Assembly (NCBI RefSeq): GCF_900183385.1 | Contig: NZ_FXUT01000010.1 | Coordinates: forward strand, 82,413 to 146,412 | Direction: 5' to 3' | Source: Listeria costaricensis | GTDB taxonomy: Bacteria > Bacillota > Bacilli > Lactobacillales > Listeriaceae | Length of the DNA: 64,000 nucleotides | Shown here: positions 18,666-28,096 of the stretch, piece by piece | How the letters are laid out: each line of letters begins with the position of its first letter | Numbering within the stretch: the first letter of the stretch is position 1 | The notes under the pieces: model-generated | The model's database searches: none | What the model was told of the DNA's origin: nothing | The model's input: the letters and a program-made list of their open reading frames with translations, nothing else | Translations under genes and position numbers: made by a program

Positions 18666-19933
18666 TGAAAAAGAAACTCTGGATGACATTTGGTCCGATA
18701 CTTGTGAGCGGGATTTTGTTCCTGTTCCTGCTATTCGGGCCAAGTGCTTTATTTGATCACGTATCGAGTCAAACCGTGAAAAAAAGTGCGACTTCGATGA
18801 GCGAAAATGTCATCCAGGGAGAGCTGATTCAGAAAAAGGCCATAGACAGTGGCAACTATCTGCCAATCTTTGGTTCTTCTGAGCTCTCTCGTGTTGACAT
18901 GTTTCATCCAAGCGTATATGCCCAAAAATACGGGAAAGATTACACCCCGTTTCTCATTGGACGGCCTGGTACGCAGTCACTCTCCCACTACCTGGATATC
19001 AATGCACTGGGCAGCAGCTTAAAAGGAAAAAAAGTCGTATTTATTTTATCTCCGCAATGGTTCCAGCCAAAAGGTGAAGATCAAAATCTATTCGGCGCAA
19101 ATTTTTCACCGCTGCAAGCCTACACATTCGCGCTTTCAGACAGCAAGCCAACAGCCGAACGGCGCTATGCAGCTAAACGCCTGTTGGAATTCAATACGGT
19201 TAAGAGCGATTCCATCCTGAAAAACCAGCTTGAAAACATTGCAGCAAATGGACCTAAAAAACCGCACAATGAAAAATTGACACGTGCAGCGGCTGAAGTC
19301 CAATATAAAGTGTTAGTCCGCCGCGATGAACTGGAGTCCAAAATCGTCTCTGATTCTAAGCAAGGAAAAGTCGACAAAGGGGCTAGTGCCTTGCCGAGTG
19401 GACTTAGCTACGAACAATTGGATCAACTAGCGAAAGAAACTGGTCAGGAATCTACCGGAAATAATCCTTTTCAAATTAAGCAAGGCTACTATGATAAAAA
19501 AGTCAAGCCGATTGAAGATAAATTAAAAGACAGCCGAAAAGATTTAAGTTATGTCGAATCTCCCGAATATGGCGACCTGCAACTTGTCATGGATGCCTTT
19601 AAACGAGCTGGTGCAGATGTCCTCTTTATCAATCCGCCTATTAACGGGAAATGGGTTGATTACATTGGGATGAACCACGAAATGCTGGCTGAATATTATC
19701 AGAAAGTCGGCGATCAAATTCGCTCCAATGGTTTCCAATATGTCTCCATGGAACAATATCAAAATGATCCTTATTTCTTGGAGGACCCGATCCATCTTAG
19801 CTGGCGCGGCTGGGTGCAAGTCGATAAAGCAATCGATCAATTTATGAAACAGCCCTCCCCAAGCAGCTATCCCAAAACACCGCGTAGCTACTATTTGAAG
19901 CAGCAGCGGGAACAAAAACCTAAAGAGAACTAG
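18665..19933 (+). CDS. dltD: D-alanyl lipoteichoic acid transfer protein DltD
   Basis: Membrane-anchored extracytoplasmic hydrolase-fold protein that finishes D-alanylation of teichoic acid. 422 residues. An N-terminal helix (about residues 7-26) is followed by a long outside domain. The catalytic serine is in IFGSSELSR and the late Asp/His pair in LEDPIHLSWRGW. The C-terminal tail is basic. Last gene of the operon, followed by a strong terminator. Confidence 0.95.
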   Translation: MKKKLWMTFGPILVSGILFLFLLFGPSALFDHVSSQTVKKSATSMSENVIQGELIQKKAIDSGNYLPIFGSSELSRVDMFHPSVYAQKYGKDYTPFLIGRPGTQSLSHYLDINALGSSLKGKKVVFILSPQWFQPKGEDQNLFGANFSPLQAYTFALSDSKPTAERRYAAKRLLEFNTVKSDSILKNQLENIAANGPKKPHNEKLTRAAAEVQYKVLVRRDELESKIVSDSKQGKVDKGASALPSGLSYEQLDQLAKETGQESTGNNPFQIKQGYYDKKVKPIEDKLKDSRKDLSYVESPEYGDLQLVMDAFKRAGADVLFINPPINGKWVDYIGMNHEMLAEYYQKVGDQIRSNGFQYVSMEQYQNDPYFLEDPIHLSWRGWVQVDKAIDQFMKQPSPSSYPKTPRSYYLKQQREQKPKEN

Positions 19934-19963
19934 TGTGTGTGCAAAATTCTTTTCTATATAAAC

Positions 19964-20010
19964 TAAAAAGCGTTGAAGCTCTCTTCAAATGGAGCCTTCA
20001 ACGCTTTTTT
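19964..20010 (+). terminator. Terminator of the dlt operon
   Basis: Arms AAAAGCGTTGAAG / CTTCAACGCTTTT followed by T-run. Confidence 0.85.
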
Positions 20011-20016
20011 AGCTAT

Positions 20017-20087
20017 CAAAAAGAACAGGCATGGTACGAAAGCAGCTGTCCATTTTGACAGTTATTTCTTTGCCATGCCTGTTCTTA
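20017..20087 (-). terminator. Terminator after fabI, long stem with inner hairpin
   Basis: 14-base perfect arms AAGAACAGGCATGG / CCATGCCTGTTCTT enclose a 38-base loop with an inner CTGTC/GACAG hairpin. A T-run follows on the minus strand. Confidence 0.75.
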
Positions 20088-20103
20088 AGTTGTTTAGCCG
20101 TTA

Positions 20104-20892
20104 TTAGAACCCGATAATGTGGTAGCCGCTATCAACATGGATGACTTCCCCTGTGATCCCTCTAGAAAGCGGGCTAAACAGGAAGAGCGCCGTATCGCCA
20201 ACCTCTTCTGGCTGAGTGGCACGTTTAAGCGGTGCTTTTTCTTCTACAATGCCAAGTGATTTTGTAAAACTACTTACACCTCGGGCAGAAAGTGTGCGAA
20301 TTGGTCCAGCAGAAATAGCATTCACCCGAACACCCAATTTACCTAAATCAACAGCTAGATATTTCACGCTTGCATCTAGGGCTGCTTTTGCCACACCCAT
20401 GATATTATAATTTTCTACCACACGCTCTCCACCTAAATAAGTGAGCGTCAGCAGGCTGGCATCCTCTGTCAGCATGTCCAGATGCTTCAATGTCCGTGCA
20501 ACCGCTGTAAAGGAATAAGCACTGATTTCATGCGCCTGCAGGAAGCTTTCACGATCCACTTCCATGTAATCGCCACTTAAATAATCCTTATTAGCAAAAG
20601 CAATACAGTGCGCTAAGCCGCTCAGCTTGCCATTTTCACCTTTAATGGTTTTAAATGCTTGATTGATTGCCGCTTCGTCTCTTACATCACACTGAACAAT
20701 CTGTGGCGTTTGGTTGACCTCAGAAAGACCCGTTGTCAATTCTTCAATACTTTTTTTCGCACGGTCAGCTGCATATGTAAAGACCAGCTTTGCACCAGCT
20801 TCATCAAGTGATTTGGCAATAGCCCAAGCAATGCTTCGTTTATTGGCCACACCCATTACAACATATGTTTTTCCCTCTAATGTTAGATTCAT
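20104..20892 (-). CDS. fabI: Enoyl-ACP reductase (NADH), FabI
   Basis: Last step of each fatty-acid elongation cycle. 262 residues of the SDR fold with the FabI-type split nucleotide motif GVANKRSIAWAIA, and catalytic Tyr/Lys in ENYNIMGVAKAAL (Y-x6-K). LTYLGGERVV precedes them, and the C-terminus is VDSGYHIIGF. It is the triclosan target in other species. The ATG is preceded by AGGAGG at 7 bases. Monocistronic. Confidence 0.96.
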   Translation of the reverse strand: MNLTLEGKTYVVMGVANKRSIAWAIAKSLDEAGAKLVFTYAADRAKKSIEELTTGLSEVNQTPQIVQCDVRDEAAINQAFKTIKGENGKLSGLAHCIAFANKDYLSGDYMEVDRESFLQAHEISAYSFTAVARTLKHLDMLTEDASLLTLTYLGGERVVENYNIMGVAKAALDASVKYLAVDLGKLGVRVNAISAGPIRTLSARGVSSFTKSLGIVEEKAPLKRATQPEEVGDTALFLFSPLSRGITGEVIHVDSGYHIIGF

Positions 20893-20953
20893 GTTTTTTC
20901 CTCCTATTTTTCATGCCTCTTATCGGCTCGCTTAAAATACTCCAAAGTTTATT

Positions 20954-21871
20954 TTACATGACTTCGGATGAATTTGAAATCTTTTTTGTTTGTTTTAAAA
21001 TGTTCTGCATGTCGAGCGGTAGCGGCGCTTCAAAAACCATATATTCCTCTGTCAGCGGATGCAAAAGATGCAGATGGTAGGAATGCAGCGCTTGCCGTGT
21101 GCATAGCTCAGTCGGTCCCTTATACATCTCATCACCGATCAGCGGATGGCCGATATGGCTAAAATGAACGCGAATCTGATGTGTCCGTCCTGTCTCAAGT
21201 GAAATCCGCAGATGATCGAAACCCTGATAGGACTGAATCCGCTCGTAGTTTGTCTTTGCATATTTCCCTTCCGGCGTCACAATTCGCTCCATAATGCTGA
21301 CTGACCGCCTGCCGATGGGGGCCACAATGGAACCAGAAGCCTCTGTCAGCTGTCCTGAAACAAATGCCTGATAGCGGCGCTTTAGATCACCGCGTTGCAA
21401 GAATTCGCTTAATCTGGCATGGGCAAAGCGGGTTTTAGCCAAAAGCATGACGCCGGACGTCTCCCGGTCAAGCCGCGTCACAATATGGACGGCCGAATCG
21501 ATGCCTCTCGTTTGATAATACCCTTTGACATAGTTGGCCACAGAGCCCGTTGGATGATACTGCGCTGGAATCGACGCCATGCCTGCCGGTTTATTTAAAA
21601 CAAGCAGAAAATCGTCCTCGAATAAAATCTCAAGCGGGCCAAACTCAGGCAGTAAGCCCTCACTTTGTTTTTCTTTTGGAAAAGTAACCTTGACCTCGTC
21701 GCCGGCTTTTACTTTATAGAGAACATTTTCTTCCTGTCCATTTACTTCGATGCGCCCGCCCGGTTGATGCTTCACAGATGCGAGCAGCTGCTTGGAAATG
21801 TGTTTGCGTTTCAGGAAGGTTCGCAGCAGAATCCCTTCCTCCACTTGTTCTACTTGCCAATTCAGATACAC
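20954..21871 (-). CDS. RluA/RluD family pseudouridine synthase
   Basis: Isomerises uridine to pseudouridine in RNA; rRNA or tRNA target not resolved. About 305 residues. The catalytic aspartate is in TRLDRETSGVML, and GRTHQIRVHFSHIGHPLIGDEMY is the family C-terminal motif. The N-terminal section resembles a short S4-type RNA-binding region. GTG start at 21871 after AGGAGGAG; a longer frame to 21988 reads into nadK and is rejected. It begins 10 bases after the nadK stop, so the two are co-transcribed. Confidence 0.9.
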   Translation of the reverse strand: MYLNWQVEQVEEGILLRTFLKRKHISKQLLASVKHQPGGRIEVNGQEENVLYKVKAGDEVKVTFPKEKQSEGLLPEFGPLEILFEDDFLLVLNKPAGMASIPAQYHPTGSVANYVKGYYQTRGIDSAVHIVTRLDRETSGVMLLAKTRFAHARLSEFLQRGDLKRRYQAFVSGQLTEASGSIVAPIGRRSVSIMERIVTPEGKYAKTNYERIQSYQGFDHLRISLETGRTHQIRVHFSHIGHPLIGDEMYKGPTELCTRQALHSYHLHLLHPLTEEYMVFEAPLPLDMQNILKQTKKISNSSEVM

Positions 21872-21881
21872 GTAGCTCCTC

Positions 21882-22676
21882 CTAGTCTTCAATAAAGGAA
21901 TCGTGCACGCGTTGCCAGAATGGAAATTGTCTAAAGCGGGCAAATTGTGCTTTTTCTTTGGCCACTTCATAACGAATCTCGCTAACATCGCGGTGCAGGA
22001 TACTCAGATGGTCGATCGATATTTGAAAATCCTTGTCATTCACAGGCTGCAGCCGAACTTCATGATGATCGGGAAATATCAGCGGGCTCCCAATCGTCCG
22101 GTAGACGCGATTATTGATGGAAGCCATCTCGGTCAGCTGCATCGCTGAGATGGATGGGTGCATCAGTGCCCCGCCGAGCGACTTATTGTAGGCTGTTGTA
22201 CCGCTTGGTGTCGACATGCACAACCCGTCGCCCCGGAACCGTTCAAAATGGCTGTCATTGATCAGAACATCAACGACAAATGGTCCGCCACTACTTTTGA
22301 TAGTCGACTCATTGAGCGCCACATATTTGGCTTCTTTTTTGCCTAATCCATAGCGGACGGTGGTTTTTAGCAGCGGATAGCTCACAACACTGTAGTCCCC
22401 TTCAGCAATCAGTTTCACCAGTTTGTCCGCCTCGTGGGGGCGCCAATCGGCATAGAAACCCAAATGCCCCGTATGAATCCCCAGAAAAACGGTTTCCGAC
22501 AAACGATGTTCATACTCATGAAAGGCGGCCAAAAGCGTCCCGTCTCCACCTATAGAAAGAACCAGCTCCGGCTCGCGCTCATCATATTCCATGTCATAAT
22601 CGCGAAATTCCGCAATCATTGAAAGCCGCAGCAGGTTGCTTTTTTCATCCCCTTTTGAAAAAATTACATATTTCAC
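21882..22676 (-). CDS. nadK: NAD kinase
   Basis: Makes NADP from NAD with ATP or polyphosphate. 264 residues. The signature SIGGDGTLLAAF and the downstream TPSGTTAYNKSLGG are present, and the protein ends in DSFIED as I recall for Listeria NadK1. Start chosen at the GTG 8 bases after AAGGAG (22676); another GTG three codons earlier overlaps the ribosome-binding site. It lies between relQ and the pseudouridine synthase, forming the order relQ-nadK-rluA family seen in other Bacilli. Confidence 0.95.
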   Translation of the reverse strand: MKYVIFSKGDEKSNLLRLSMIAEFRDYDMEYDEREPELVLSIGGDGTLLAAFHEYEHRLSETVFLGIHTGHLGFYADWRPHEADKLVKLIAEGDYSVVSYPLLKTTVRYGLGKKEAKYVALNESTIKSSGGPFVVDVLINDSHFERFRGDGLCMSTPSGTTAYNKSLGGALMHPSISAMQLTEMASINNRVYRTIGSPLIFPDHHEVRLQPVNDKDFQISIDHLSILHRDVSEIRYEVAKEKAQFARFRQFPFWQRVHDSFIED

Positions 22677-22703
22677 TCGTCGCACTCCTTCTATCCGCGA
22701 ATT

Positions 22704-23366
22704 TCATTTTTTTGGCAGTAGATGCCGCGGCTCATTCTTGTCTTTTTGAATTTCTTTATTCTTTGAAAAGTAAGCTTGGGCTTCGCGCACTTCCTGTCGA
22801 ATCTGTCGCATTTCTTCATCCAGTTGGAAGGCTGCCTCTGCCGCACGTTTTAACCGGCGATTAATGGCTTCTGGAAACTCACCTCTATATTTATAGTTCA
22901 TCGAGTGCTCGATCGTCGCCCAAAAGTTCATTGCCAGTGTCCGAATCTGGATTTCAACCAAAATCCGCACTTCTCCTGCAATCGTTTCAACGGGATATTC
23001 AATCACGACATGATAACTGCGATAGCCGCTTGGTTTTTTATTCGCAATATAATCTCGTTCCTCAACAATCCGGAAATCATTTCGCTGGCGGAGCAAATCG
23101 ACCACGATCTCGATATCATCCACAAATTGACACATCATCCGCAAGCCTGCAATATCCTGCATCTCTTCTGCCAACTGATCAAGTGGAATATTTTTTTGCA
23201 TCGCTTTATCTAAAATGCTGGCAACAGGTTTCACCCGACCGGTTACAAATTCGATGGGCGAATGGTTATTTTCAAGCTGAAACTGTGTGCGCATTCCTTT
23301 TAGTTTTACCTTTAATTCATCGACCGCTTGTTTATACGGCGCTAAAAAATCTTCCCAATGGTTCAA
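22704..23366 (-). CDS. relQ: Small alarmone synthetase RelQ (GTP pyrophosphokinase)
   Basis: Makes (p)ppGpp-type alarmones without a hydrolase domain. About 220 residues. RelA/SpoT synthetase motifs include GRVKPVASILDKA, DIAGLRMMCQFVDD, KPSGYRSYHVV and EIQIRTLAMNFWATIEHSMNYK. The TTG start at 23366 follows AGAGGTGA closely and gives the usual RelQ length; the longer frame to 23408 has no ribosome-binding site. First gene of relQ-nadK-pseudouridine synthase, divergent from the CYTH gene. Confidence 0.92.
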   Translation of the reverse strand: MNHWEDFLAPYKQAVDELKVKLKGMRTQFQLENNHSPIEFVTGRVKPVASILDKAMQKNIPLDQLAEEMQDIAGLRMMCQFVDDIEIVVDLLRQRNDFRIVEERDYIANKKPSGYRSYHVVIEYPVETIAGEVRILVEIQIRTLAMNFWATIEHSMNYKYRGEFPEAINRRLKRAAEAAFQLDEEMRQIRQEVREAQAYFSKNKEIQKDKNEPRHLLPKK

Positions 23367-23535
23367 GAAACTCACCTCTTGTGAATAATTAGACGATTCA
23401 TGTTGCATCCATCCACTATTTTACCATACTTTACATATGGCTTTCCCGTCTGGCGTGATTTTTTGCTTGTTTTTTTCTGCTTATGTTACTATAAGAAAAA
23501 CAGCTTGTTTGAAAAAACGTAAAGGAGTGCTGAAA

Positions 23536-24120
23536 ATGGCGCAAGAACTGGAAATTGAATTTCGCAATTTGATCACAAAAGAAGAATATCAGACTCTAAC
23601 GAAAGCATTCAAGGTCAAGGAAACGGATTTCTTTGAGCAAACGAATTACTATTTAGACACCGATACATTTGCCTTAAAAGAAAAGCAAAGTGCGCTTCGC
23701 ATCCGCAAAAAAAAGGATTATTATGAGCTAACACTCAAAACACCTGCAAATAAAGGCCTTCTTGAAACAACACAAATCCTCGGTGCCGACCAAGCCGACT
23801 CAATTTTAAAAGGTTCCTATATTCCAGTTGGCCAGGTACGCGATGAACTTTTGAAGCACGGGGTTCGTCATGAAGAGCTCGTTGTCTTTGGTTCGCTTAG
23901 AACGATTCGGGCAGAAAAAGCGTATAAAAAAGGGCTCCTAGTTTTCGATCAAAATTTTTACGGCGACATAGTAGATTATGATCTTGAGTATGAAGTAACA
24001 GATGATGTTCGTGGACAAAAGATCTTTTCAGAGCTACTTGCTGATTATGCGATTGTGGAATCACCTGCACCTAACAAAATCGAACGGTTTTATAATAAAA
24101 TTTATAAAAGCCAACATTAA
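23536..24120 (+). CDS. CYTH domain protein (YjbK-like)
   Basis: 194-residue triphosphate-tunnel protein. The N-terminal LEIEFRNL carries the ExExK-type signature in a modified form (E-x-E, then R). KEKQSALRIRKKKDYYELTLKTP supplies the basic tunnel residues. It probably binds nucleotide or polyphosphate. In Bacilli it sits beside relQ and yjbH, as here. Start at ATG 23536 with AAAGGAG at 9 bases; the longer frame to 23437 is not supported. Confidence 0.85.
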   Translation: MAQELEIEFRNLITKEEYQTLTKAFKVKETDFFEQTNYYLDTDTFALKEKQSALRIRKKKDYYELTLKTPANKGLLETTQILGADQADSILKGSYIPVGQVRDELLKHGVRHEELVVFGSLRTIRAEKAYKKGLLVFDQNFYGDIVDYDLEYEVTDDVRGQKIFSELLADYAIVESPAPNKIERFYNKIYKSQH

Positions 24121-24186
24121 ATGTAATATTTTCAAGTATAGATATCAAAGGGTTACAGAAAGTCTCTTTATTTGAGTGACTATTAT

Positions 24187-24215
24187 TTGTTAAATTTGTT
24201 TTTCACTGCTACAAT
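24187..24215 (+). promoter_or_regulatory. Promoter of yjbH/spxH
   Basis: -35 TTGTTA (24187-24192), 17-base spacer, -10 TACAAT (24210-24215). The start codon is about 120 bases further on, leaving an untranslated leader of unknown role. Confidence 0.6.
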
Positions 24216-24339
24216 AAAGTTAGAGTTATTTTCTTTAAGAGATTATCGGTTCCATACAGCCGAAAGAATCTACAGCAGATATAGAGACAGAAAGTTTCCT
24301 AATTGAGGAACGTCAGAATTTGAAAATCAGGTGATAGCA

Positions 24340-25170
24340 ATGATTAACCAAAATCTATACTATAAATCTGTTGCCAGCTGTAAGCCTATTGAAATCTACC
24401 TTTTTTTTGATCCAACTTGTGAAGACTGTTGGACGATGGAGACCAATATCAAGCGGCTGCAGATGGAATACGGAAATTATTTTAAATTGAGATATGTTTT
24501 GCATAACAATCTTCAAACCTTTGTTTGTAAAAAGAAGCGGCATGAGGAAGGCTTTGGCGAGTTGAAGGAGCAGCAAGAACAGGCACGCCTTTCTTATATT
24601 TCCTGTTTGGCAGTAAAAGCAGCCGAGCTTCAAGGCAAAAAATTGGGGATTGATTTTTTACGAAAAATTCAAGAAGCCTATTTTTTGGAAGGAAAAGATA
24701 TCTCAAATGACGACGTGCTTCGTGAAAAGGCGCGGAGTATCGGCTTGGATTTGGCCGAGTTTGAAAAAGATTTTTCATCCAATATTGCCAAACGAGCTTA
24801 TATTGGCGACCAGAAAGTTGCCCATGAAATGGAAATTTACGAAAATCCGACCGTCGTTTTCTTCAATCGAAACATTGAAGATGCTGGTCTAAAATTAACG
24901 GGGCTTCATCGCTATGAAGTTTATGTACACATTCTGTCCGAGCTTCTCAACCACTTCCCGGAACCCGAAGAACGTCTTTCCATGGAAGAATATATCGCAA
25001 AAGTACGCGTGACTTCGACCGAAGCAATGGCGCAGTATTACGGGATGGATGTTTGTCAAATCGAACGTCAGATGAAGAAATGGCGACTTCAACAGAAAGT
25101 CACATCCGTTGAAATGGCAGATGGTCAAATTTTATGGCAATATCTTGGCAATTATGAACCAAACGAATAG
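24340..25170 (+). CDS. spxH: ClpXP adapter protein SpxH (YjbH), DsbA-like
   Basis: Adaptor that delivers the redox regulator Spx to ClpXP in B. subtilis and relatives. 276 residues. The N-terminal thioredoxin-like domain has the CxxC motif in [12 protein letters not shown]. The C-terminal part is helical and charged. Start at ATG 24340 after AGGTGAT; an ATG three codons upstream overlaps that site. It stands alone, with its own promoter and terminator. Confidence 0.9.
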   Translation: MINQNLYYKSVASCKPIEIYLFFDPTCEDCWTMETNIKRLQMEYGNYFKLRYVLHNNLQTFVCKKKRHEEGFGELKEQQEQARLSYISCLAVKAAELQGKKLGIDFLRKIQEAYFLEGKDISNDDVLREKARSIGLDLAEFEKDFSSNIAKRAYIGDQKVAHEMEIYENPTVVFFNRNIEDAGLKLTGLHRYEVYVHILSELLNHFPEPEERLSMEEYIAKVRVTSTEAMAQYYGMDVCQIERQMKKWRLQQKVTSVEMADGQILWQYLGNYEPNE

Positions 25171-25197
25171 GGTGCGTAACTCGCATCCTATTTTTTT
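25167..25197 (+). terminator. Terminator overlapping the spxH stop
   Basis: Hairpin ATAGGGTGCG / CGCATCCTAT followed by TTTTTTT. The 5' arm includes the stop codon. Confidence 0.8.
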
Positions 25198-25246
25198 ATG
25201 CCATGAATGGACACTTTTGCGTTACACATAGTGCGTAAATTCCCCA

Positions 25247-25282
25247 CAAAAAAAAGAAGCAACTCCCCCAAGCTGCTACTTT
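25247..25282 (-). terminator. Terminator after htpX
   Basis: Imperfect minus-strand hairpin AGTAGCAGCTT / AGTTGCTTCT followed by a long T-run. Confidence 0.65.
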
Positions 25283-26203
25283 TTACATGGCCCGCAAACG
25301 TTCAATCCGCGCGGCAATCGGCGGATGTGAGTCGAACAGACCCGGCTTTTCTTTTTTTGATTTTAGCGGGGAGGCAAAATAGATGGATTCACTCGCCGCA
25401 CTGACTTCTTCCATTTTCTCAGGCGTCTGGCTAATTTTTTCAAGCGCCTTAATCAGACCTTCCGGATTGCGTGTTAATTCAACCGCACTGGCATCAGCCA
25501 AAAATTCCCGATTTCTTGATAAGGCAAATTGAAGAGCCGTCGCAATAACCGGTGCTAAAATCACAAAAACCAAGGCGACCACATAGATCACAAGCTGCAC
25601 CCAGCCATTACTATTGTTGTTATCACTACTTTTCCGGTCATTCCCTCTCCCCGTTAAGCTTCCCCAAAAAAGCATTCGCATCGCCAAATCACTTAAAATC
25701 GCAATCACAGCCACCAGGGCGATGGCGATCGTTGACAAGCGAATGTCAAAATTGCGGATATGCGAAACTTCATGCGCAATGACACCTTCCAGCTCATATC
25801 GATCTAAACGTTCGAGAAGCCCGGTCGTAACAGCCACCGCACCATTTTTAGGTGATGTGCCGGTAGCAAAAGCATTCGGACTTGCATCATTTACCATGTA
25901 GACACGCGGCATTGGAATACCCGCTACCATAGCCATACTTTCCACCGTCTCAAACAGAACCGGCGCCTCTTCTTTACTAGTAATCTCATGCGCATGATTC
26001 ATCCGCATTACAACAGCCGAACTTTGCATCAGCATCAATCCGATATAGATGATTCCAATCAAAGTCGCCCAAAGCAGGCCGGTTACATAGTTGTTCCAGA
26101 CAAGAATCCCAATCGCAGCACCAACTAGCAGTACAAAAAGAAAGAAGCCGATAACGATAAAAACTGTTTTTCGTTTATTCGAAGCGATTTGTTCAAATAA
26201 CAT
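25283..26203 (-). CDS. htpX: Membrane zinc metalloprotease HtpX
   Basis: M48 protease for quality control of membrane proteins. 306 residues. Zinc motif HEVSH within VIAHEVSHIRNFD, third ligand in NREFLADASAVELTRN, and two N-terminal helices plus two after the HExxH motif. The C-terminus is DSHPPIAARIERLRAM. It lies 21 bases after lemA, and the lemA-htpX pair is a common arrangement. Confidence 0.95.
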   Translation of the reverse strand: MLFEQIASNKRKTVFIVIGFFLFVLLVGAAIGILVWNNYVTGLLWATLIGIIYIGLMLMQSSAVVMRMNHAHEITSKEEAPVLFETVESMAMVAGIPMPRVYMVNDASPNAFATGTSPKNGAVAVTTGLLERLDRYELEGVIAHEVSHIRNFDIRLSTIAIALVAVIAILSDLAMRMLFWGSLTGRGNDRKSSDNNNSNGWVQLVIYVVALVFVILAPVIATALQFALSRNREFLADASAVELTRNPEGLIKALEKISQTPEKMEEVSAASESIYFASPLKSKKEKPGLFDSHPPIAARIERLRAM

Positions 26204-26224
26204 GCCGCTCTAGCCCCTTTTCTT

Positions 26225-26782
26225 TTAAAATTGTACTTTTGGTACCTCACGTTCCGGTTCTGGAATACTCAACATTTCTCGTTTGGTGAAGCCATGCATT
26301 TTCGCAATGATATTCGTTGGAACGGATTCAATCTTCGTGTTATAAGTCATAACCGTCGTATTATAAAGCTGACGTGAATATGCAACTTTATTTTCTGTAG
26401 AAGAAAGTTCGTGCTGCAATTCAATGAAGGATTGGTTGGCTTTTAAATCTGGATAGGCCTCTCCTAGTGCAAAGATCGACCGCAGTGCACCTGTCAGCAT
26501 ATTATCTGCTTCGATTTGCTCCTGCCGATTGTCACTTGGCGCCTCCATCATTTTATTGCGCGCTTCGATCACTTGTGTCAGGGTTTCTTTTTCGTGCTTG
26601 GCATACCCTTTCACCGTTTCCATCAAATTAGGAATCAAGTCAAAACGTCTTTTTAACTGTACATCAATTTGTGCCCATGTTTCTTCCACACGATTGCGAT
26701 ATTTGACTAGGCTGTTATAAAGTCCAAAATAAACCAGCACAAGTACAACTACCACAACGATGGCAATAATCCAGCCAATCAT
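26225..26782 (-). CDS. lemA: LemA family protein
   Basis: 185-residue protein with one N-terminal membrane helix (residues about 3-23) and a mostly helical outer domain. Family motifs YNSLVKYRNRVEETWAQIDVQLKRR and DLIPNLMETVKGY are present. Exact function unknown; it is repeatedly linked to htpX. Start ATG after AAAGGAGG. First gene of the lemA-htpX unit. Confidence 0.93.
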   Translation of the reverse strand: MIGWIIAIVVVVVLVLVYFGLYNSLVKYRNRVEETWAQIDVQLKRRFDLIPNLMETVKGYAKHEKETLTQVIEARNKMMEAPSDNRQEQIEADNMLTGALRSIFALGEAYPDLKANQSFIELQHELSSTENKVAYSRQLYNTTVMTYNTKIESVPTNIIAKMHGFTKREMLSIPEPEREVPKVQF

Positions 26783-26857
26783 TTTTTTGCCTCCTTTTCT
26801 CTATTTGGTACTATTATAGCCTATTTAGTCAATTTGAACCAGCTTCAGTAAAAAAAT

Positions 26858-28084
26858 TCACTTTTTCTTCCGCATAAAATAAAACGGGGCAACTGGACGA
26901 TCTACCACCATTTTGACCGTCATCATCGCATTGGGTGCCCGGTCAATGGCCTCGCCGTCTTCATTCCATATTTGTTCGACCGTTTGCTTAAATCCTGTAT
27001 CGCCCGGTCCGTAAAATTCAATTTCATCCCCCACACCAAAATTATTGCGCTGTTGCAGAGTGGCAATTTTTGTTTCTGGGTCATAGGACAGCACCTGCGC
27101 CGCAAAAGCATATTGTGGAATCTTGCGCGTCTTGCCGAATAACTGCTCATCTTCGGTCGGCTCTTTATAAAAGAAGCCCGTCGAAAGTTCACGCTGAGCC
27201 ACCTTCCACAGCTCTTCCTCCCAAGCTGGATCAAATGTAAAATTCTCCGGATCGGCACAGTACGTATCCACCACTTTCCGGTAAATACTGGCCACCGTCG
27301 AAACGTAGTGAATCGATTTCATCCGTCCTTCAATTTTCAAACTGTCGACACCCGCTTCCACCATATCGGGAATATAACGGATCATCGACAAATCGACTGC
27401 ACTCATAGAAAACGGCTCTTCATCTTCGTCCACAAGATTTTGCTTTTCGCCATGTGCCACTTCAAACAAGTCATATTTCCAGCGGCAGCTCTGCGCACAG
27501 CCGCCCCGGTTGGCATCCCGATTCGCCATATGATTCGATAACGTGCAGCGCCCCGAATAGGAAATACACATAGCCCCATGAATAAAGGCTTCCATTTCAA
27601 CATCCGTGTGCGCACCCATCTCCTGAATTTCCTTCATGCTGACTTCCCGTGCCAAAACAACACGCTCAAGCCCGCGTTTTTTCCAAAATTCAAGTGTTTT
27701 ATAGTTGGTCGCAGAAGCTTGTGTGGAAAGATGAACCGGCAGTCCGGGTGCATGTTCAAAACAAATCTGAATGAGGGCCGGATCAGAAACGATTACGGCA
27801 TCAATCCCGATTTCCCTCAGCTTGAGGAAAAAAGCACCTGCTCCTTCTGTATCCCCCACATGGGCAACCATATTGGCTGCCACGTAGACCTTGGCTTGAT
27901 GACTATGGGCAAAAGCGACACCTTCTTCCATTTCTTCATAGCTGAAATTTCCAGCGCGCGAACGAAGCCCGTAAGCCTGTCCACCAATATATACAGCATC
28001 CGCTCCATAGCGAATGGCAATTTTCAACTTTTCTAAATTACCGGCTGGTGCAAGCACTTCCGGTTTTTTTGTGATTGTTCGCAT
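26858..28084 (-). CDS. U32 family peptidase-like protein (YrrO/TrhP2-like)
   Basis: 408 residues. In B. subtilis the YrrN/YrrO pair (TrhP1/TrhP2) is needed for prephenate-dependent 5-hydroxyuridine formation in tRNA; despite the name, protease activity is doubtful. The U32 signature with cysteines likely to hold an iron-sulphur cluster is visible: EAFIHGAMCISYSGRC followed by NRGGCAQSCRWKY. N-terminal TIM-barrel start is KKPEVLAPAGN. It lies 12 bases after its partner gene, in one operon. Confidence 0.9.
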   Translation of the reverse strand: MRTITKKPEVLAPAGNLEKLKIAIRYGADAVYIGGQAYGLRSRAGNFSYEEMEEGVAFAHSHQAKVYVAANMVAHVGDTEGAGAFFLKLREIGIDAVIVSDPALIQICFEHAPGLPVHLSTQASATNYKTLEFWKKRGLERVVLAREVSMKEIQEMGAHTDVEMEAFIHGAMCISYSGRCTLSNHMANRDANRGGCAQSCRWKYDLFEVAHGEKQNLVDEDEEPFSMSAVDLSMIRYIPDMVEAGVDSLKIEGRMKSIHYVSTVASIYRKVVDTYCADPENFTFDPAWEEELWKVAQRELSTGFFYKEPTEDEQLFGKTRKIPQYAFAAQVLSYDPETKIATLQQRNNFGVGDEIEFYGPGDTGFKQTVEQIWNEDGEAIDRAPNAMMTVKMVVDRPVAPFYFMRKKK

Positions 28085-28096
28085 GATTTACCCCCA

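Noticed and set aside
20872-21080. Open frames antisense to the start of fabI and the end of the pseudouridine synthase gene
   Set aside because: No ribosome-binding sites and no protein-like composition.
27578-28036. 152-codon open frame antisense to the U32 gene
   Set aside because: Shadow of a well-supported gene, low-complexity and without motifs.
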